Source of the DNA: DASPXK01 sp035637315
GTDB lineage: Bacteria; Chloroflexota; UBA6077; JACCZL01
DNA length: 9,247 nt
Direction of reading: 5' to 3'
Assembly (NCBI GenBank): GCA_035637315.1
Contig: DASPXK010000043.1
Coordinates: 1 to 9,247, forward strand
A program made the translations under genes and the position numbers. The notes below the pieces were generated by a model, which had not been told where the DNA came from, made no database searches, and saw only the letters and a program-made list of their open reading frames with translations. Positions 6,449-9,247 of the stretch are shown in pieces (positions within the stretch are counted from its first letter, which is position 1; every line of letters begins with the position of its first letter).

Positions 6449-8200
6449 ATGGCAAACCAATCGTCTGGCACCAATCGTGGCTTCGCGGGGCACGAGGGCG
6501 TGCGCAGCGCCTCGCGCTACGGCGACCCTGACCTGGCCGGCTTCATCACTCGCTCGTTCGCCAAGTCGATGGGCTTCTCGGACGAGGACTTGCGACGGCC
6601 GGTGATCGGGATCGCCCAGACCTGGAGCGAGTTCAATAACTGCCACCACCACTTCCGTGAGCTGGCCGAGGCAGTCAAGCGCGGTGTCTGGCAGGAGGGG
6701 GGTCTGCCGCTCGAGTTCCCCACCATTTCGCTCGGCGAGGTCTTCCTGAGCCCGACCAGCATGCTCTTCCGCAATCTGCAGGCGATCGACACCGAGGAGA
6801 TGATCCGCGCCCAGCCGATCGACGGGGTGGTGCTGCTGGCTTCCTGTGACAAGACGATCCCAGCCCAGCTCATGGGCGCCGCCAGCGCCGACGTGCCGGC
6901 GATCATGGTGACCGGCGGGCCGACGCTATCCGGGCGCTGGGAAGGACGTGACCTGGGTGCCTGCACCGACTGCCGTGGCTTCTGGACGGAGTACCGGGCT
7001 GGCAAGATCGACGCCGCCACGTTGGGCGAGATCGAGGACTCGCTGTGCCGCAGCGACGGCCACTGCACCGTGATGGGCACCGCCAGCACCATGGCCGGCA
7101 TGGCGGAGGCGCTGGGGATGGCGCTGCCCGGCTGCGCCGCGATTCCCGCTCCGGACGCGCGGCGGCTCCGAATCGCCGAGGCCTCGGGACGCCAGATCGT
7201 CAGGCTGGTCGAGCTGGGCCTCAGGCCCTCCCAGATCATGACCGAGCGGGCCTTCGACAATGCGCTCAGGGTCATGCTGGCCCTGGGCGGCTCGACCAAC
7301 GCGGTCGTCCACGGCGTGGCGATCGCTGGGCGGCTGGGAATCCCGCTTCCGCTCGACCTGTTCGATCGACTCTCCCGTGAGACGCCGCTGCTAGCGAACA
7401 TTCGGCCATCGGGCCGCTGGCAAATGGAGCAGCTGTTCGAAGCCGGCGGCGTCCCAGCCTTGATGAAAGAGCTGCTGCCGCTCCTGCACGCCGACTGCCG
7501 CACGGTGAGCGGGCGGACAATTGCCGAGAACGTGGCCGAGGCCCGGGTACGGAATCCCGACGTGATCGCTCCGCTCGATAGACCGCTCGCCGCCGAGGGT
7601 GGGATCGCCATCCTGCGCGGCAACCTGGCGCCGCGCGGGGCCGTGATCAAGCAGTCGGCCGCCTCGCCTGAGCTACTCCGGCACCGCGGGCGAGCGGTGG
7701 TCTTCCAGGACCTGCAAGACCTGATGGGGCGGATCGACGATCCGAGCCTGGACGTGACGCCGGACTCGGTCCTGGTCATGCAGAACGGCGGCCCGGTCGG
7801 CGCGCCCGGTTTCCCGGAGTCCGGCAATCTGCCGATACCCAGAAAGCTCCTGGCCCAGGGCGTCCGCGACATGGTGAGGATCTCGGACGCTCGGATGAGC
7901 GGCACGGCGTACGGGACAGTAGCGCTGCACGTTTGCCCCGAATCGGCGGTCGGCGGGCCGCTCGGCCTCGTTCGTGAGGGGGACTGGATCGAGCTGGACG
8001 TGCCAAGCCGCCGCCTCAGCCTCGAGGTCGACGAACGCGAGCTGGCAGGTCGGCAGGCGGCCTGGACTCCACGCCCCAACCCGTACGCCCGCGGCTGGGG
8101 TCGCCTGTACGTCGAACACGTCCTCCAGGCCGACCTCGGCGCCGACTTCGACTTCCTCGTGGCTTCGCCCTCAGCTGCGCGGGTGGCAGGGGGCGGCTGA
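6449..8200 (+). CDS. IlvD/Edd-family dehydratase, sugar-acid (arabonate/xylonate-like) type
   Basis: Iron-sulfur dehydratase of 583 residues that eliminates water from a polyhydroxy acid to give a 2-keto acid. Three cysteines expected to hold a [2Fe-2S] cluster are C65 (NNCHHH), C133 (ASCDKT) and C206 (DGHCTVMGTAS). They are shifted by a constant six residues from those I recall for Rhizobium L-arabonate dehydratase (59, 127, 200). D134 and K135 are the Mg and carbamylated-lysine positions, and S484 in DARMSGT is the likely proton-abstracting serine. GACTDCRGFW and FRNLQAIDTEEM also favour the pentonate-type branch over biosynthetic dihydroxy-acid dehydratase IlvD, but the substrate cannot be fixed from sequence alone. 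The start at 6449 has GGAG six bases upstream and lies 13 bases after ccmD, so it is probably transcribed with the ccm genes. No sugar-acid transport or downstream aldolase gene is visible. Confidence 0.88.
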   Translation: MANQSSGTNRGFAGHEGVRSASRYGDPDLAGFITRSFAKSMGFSDEDLRRPVIGIAQTWSEFNNCHHHFRELAEAVKRGVWQEGGLPLEFPTISLGEVFLSPTSMLFRNLQAIDTEEMIRAQPIDGVVLLASCDKTIPAQLMGAASADVPAIMVTGGPTLSGRWEGRDLGACTDCRGFWTEYRAGKIDAATLGEIEDSLCRSDGHCTVMGTASTMAGMAEALGMALPGCAAIPAPDARRLRIAEASGRQIVRLVELGLRPSQIMTERAFDNALRVMLALGGSTNAVVHGVAIAGRLGIPLPLDLFDRLSRETPLLANIRPSGRWQMEQLFEAGGVPALMKELLPLLHADCRTVSGRTIAENVAEARVRNPDVIAPLDRPLAAEGGIAILRGNLAPRGAVIKQSAASPELLRHRGRAVVFQDLQDLMGRIDDPSLDVTPDSVLVMQNGGPVGAPGFPESGNLPIPRKLLAQGVRDMVRISDARMSGTAYGTVALHVCPESAVGGPLGLVREGDWIELDVPSRRLSLEVDERELAGRQAAWTPRPNPYARGWGRLYVEHVLQADLGADFDFLVASPSAARVAGGG

Positions 8201-8285
8201 GCGCGAAGAATCGGACCACTGTCCGCGCGTTCGCGGTACACTTACCCCAGACACCCGGCCGCCGGGGCCGGAAAGGAGCGACAAG
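8201..8285 (+). promoter_or_regulatory. 85-bp intergenic region with weak promoter-like and hairpin signals
   Basis: This is the longest non-coding gap in the window. It holds a 5-bp hairpin CGGAC-CACT-GTCCG (8212-8225), a possible -10 hexamer TACACT (8237-8242) without a convincing -35, and a 6-bp GC hairpin CCGGCC/GGCCGG (8255-8271). A strong ribosome binding site GGAAAGGAG (8270-8278) sits seven bases before the next ATG. Neither hairpin is followed by a T-run. A separate promoter for the small downstream gene is plausible but weakly supported. Confidence 0.3.
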
Positions 8286-8495
8286 ATGTTTGCTTTCATT
8301 CTCGGCGCCATCGCCGGCGCGGCCGGCTACTGGGCCTATCAGCGCTACGTGGTGGGAAGCGACGACGACGCCTTTGCCGACTTCGAGACCAGCTCCCTTG
8401 ACCGCCCCACGACCTCCGAGATGCCGAGCGGCTCGCCGTCCGAGGGCGCTGGCGGGTCAGGCGCATCAAGCAGCACGCCCGGCTCGACGTCGTAG
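8286..8495 (+). CDS. Small single-pass membrane protein of unknown function
   Basis: A 69-residue protein with an N-terminal hydrophobic, Gly/Ala-rich segment (FAFILGAIAGAAGYWAY, residues 2-18), a short basic YQR boundary, an acidic stretch SDDDAFADFE and a disordered Ser/Gly/Pro tail. The GAIAGAAG spacing resembles YtxH-like or glycine-zipper membrane peptides, but no function can be assigned. The start is well supported by GGAAAGGAG upstream with good spacing. The frame is open far upstream into the dehydratase gene, but that extension has no merit. Its stop lies two bases from the stop of the convergent hydrolase gene. Confidence 0.7.
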   Translation: MFAFILGAIAGAAGYWAYQRYVVGSDDDAFADFETSSLDRPTTSEMPSGSPSEGAGGSGASSSTPGSTS

Positions 8496-8497
8496 CC

Positions 8498-9247
8498 CTA
8501 TAGAGACGTCACGATCTCGCGCAGGGCGGTGAGGAAGCGCCAGGCTTCGATCGGATAAGCCAGGGCGCCTAGGTGAGGTCCGGTGCCCTGGACCTCGCGG
8601 CGGGCGTGGCCAAATAGGCGGGTGATCGTCACGCGCGCCGGTCGCCCGCCAGGAAATGCCGTCGCCAGCCTCAACGTCTCGGTAAACGGCACGAGCTGGT
8701 CGGCGTAGCCGTGGACCAGGTGGACTCGGGCGCGGACGTCGGACAGCGATGGGCGAGCATCCAGATCGGGATAGCGGCCGATCGCCGCCGCCGCCAGCGC
8801 CTTGGCCAGCTCGGCGGCCTCGGCGAGGTCGTCCGGCAAGCGGCCGGCCGGCGGGGCCAACAGCTCCCACAAGCGCCGGGCGCCACCGCTCAGCCGTTCG
8901 CAAAGCTGGACCTTGAGCGAATCGTAGACCGGGGCATCTGAGTAGGCGCCGTTGCGGCCCGCCGTGAACGCCAACCGATGCAGGCCAGCCGCGACCGCCT
9001 CACGCTCCTCGCGAGCTCCCCATTCATCGGATAGGTCCGACAGCGCGTTCGAGCCGACGATCCAGCGTCCGTAAGGATCCGGCATGAGCTGGTACGCTTG
9101 CCTCTCCCACTCGTGCCGGCCGGTCAGCATGCACGCCACCGTCCGGCCCATGTCGCACGAGGTGCCGAACCCAATTACCGCCGACACGAACTCCGGCAGC
9201 GGAGCTCTGGCGGCCGCGGACAGGGTCGCTGGGACGGCTATGCTGAA
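8498..9247 (-). CDS. Alpha/beta hydrolase, C-terminal part (5' partial)
   Basis: The last 249 residues of an alpha/beta-hydrolase fold protein, whose beginning lies beyond the right edge. Reading on the - strand, VHGYADQLVPF carries the likely catalytic Asp (codon 8699-8701) and LFGHAR the likely catalytic His (codon 8606-8608). The spacing between them and the VHG-x-x-D pattern are typical of serine hydrolases such as esterases and dienelactone-hydrolase-like enzymes. The visible part opens with a strand-like AVIGFGTS, and no G-x-S-x-G nucleophile motif is seen, so the nucleophile must be off the window. A GTG at 9187 could start a shorter frame, but the frame is open through the edge and the missing nucleophile argues for a longer gene. 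The middle (about 8790-9000) is a helical cap-like insert. Substrate unknown. Confidence 0.75.
   Translation of the reverse strand, partial: FSIAVPATLSAAARAPLPEFVSAVIGFGTSCDMGRTVACMLTGRHEWERQAYQLMPDPYGRWIVGSNALSDLSDEWGAREEREAVAAGLHRLAFTAGRNGAYSDAPVYDSLKVQLCERLSGGARRLWELLAPPAGRLPDDLAEAAELAKALAAAAIGRYPDLDARPSLSDVRARVHLVHGYADQLVPFTETLRLATAFPGGRPARVTITRLFGHARREVQGTGPHLGALAYPIEAWRFLTALREIVTSL

Noticed and set aside
6962..6973. CTDC motif in the dehydratase as an extra redox or metal site
   Set aside because: GACTDCR is, as far as I recall, common in this branch of the family, and the three cluster cysteines are already accounted for by C65, C133 and C206.
8212..8225. Hairpin after the dehydratase gene as an intrinsic terminator
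   Set aside because: Only five base pairs and no T-run follows, so it does not meet the pattern of a rho-independent terminator.
6517..8241. 574-codon open frame antisense to the dehydratase gene
   Set aside because: Its translation is Ser/Arg/Pro-rich with no recognisable domain. It mirrors a strongly supported gene and is explained by GC-rich third positions.
8486..8510. Two GACGTC copies flanking the convergent stops as a bidirectional terminator
   Set aside because: Each copy is self-palindromic, the stem would be six base pairs with a 13-nt loop, and no T-run is present on either strand.
1..9247. tRNA, rRNA, riboswitch, CRISPR or transposase
   Set aside because: No cloverleaf, conserved rRNA block, regularly spaced repeats or transposase-like protein was seen by eye. 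A covariance-model scan would be needed to exclude small RNAs.

Overview
The window is a dense, GC-rich stretch of bacterial chromosome. It is dominated by a System I cytochrome c maturation (Ccm) gene cluster on the + strand, followed by a sugar-acid type dehydratase, a small membrane protein gene and a convergent alpha/beta hydrolase gene. A System I cluster in this arrangement, a short CcmI-like protein without a TPR tail, a CcmH with a C-terminal YVDRARQELE-type tail, and a VILSGAKNP/SFASLRMT-type palindromic repeat together suggest a Chloroflexota-like or related high-GC bacterium, probably from an environmental genome. That placement is an inference from protein style, not something the sequence proves.

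Layout: ccmF (5' end outside the window, ends 1951); a 71-bp near-perfect inverted repeat plus an 18-bp tandem duplication at the ccmF/ccmH junction (1959-2056); ccmH (about 2043-2561); a short ccmI-like gene (2564-2929); an unrecognised secreted or anchored protein gene (2926-4119); ccmA (4119-4895); ccmB (4896-5567); ccmC (5582-6262); ccmD (6265-6435, 56 codons); an IlvD/Edd-family dehydratase (6449-8200); an 85-bp gap; a 69-residue membrane protein gene (8286-8495); and, on the - strand, the C-terminal part of an alpha/beta hydrolase (8498-9247, running off the window). Gene junctions from ccmH to the dehydratase overlap or leave at most 14 bp, so ccmF through the dehydratase is probably one transcription unit.

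How the genes work together: CcmA and CcmB with CcmC and CcmD release haem-loaded CcmE from the membrane. CcmE is not in the window and is expected upstream of ccmF. CcmF, CcmH and CcmI form the haem lyase that attaches haem to the CXXCH motif of apocytochromes, with CcmH (CPVC) handling the cysteine thiols. The usual thioredoxin-like CcmG is not between ccmF and ccmH. The unrecognised 397-residue protein sits between the lyase genes and the ABC transporter genes and has a C-terminal tail resembling the CcmI-like protein, so it is the best candidate here for a lineage-specific Ccm accessory factor.

Most of the window is ordinary. The points worth a second look are the palindromic element rewriting the ccmH start, the accessory protein, the absent ccmG and the dehydratase riding on the ccm operon. 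I did not find a wholly new system, RNA gene, CRISPR array or mobile element with a transposase. No gene-free stretch longer than 300 bases occurs.
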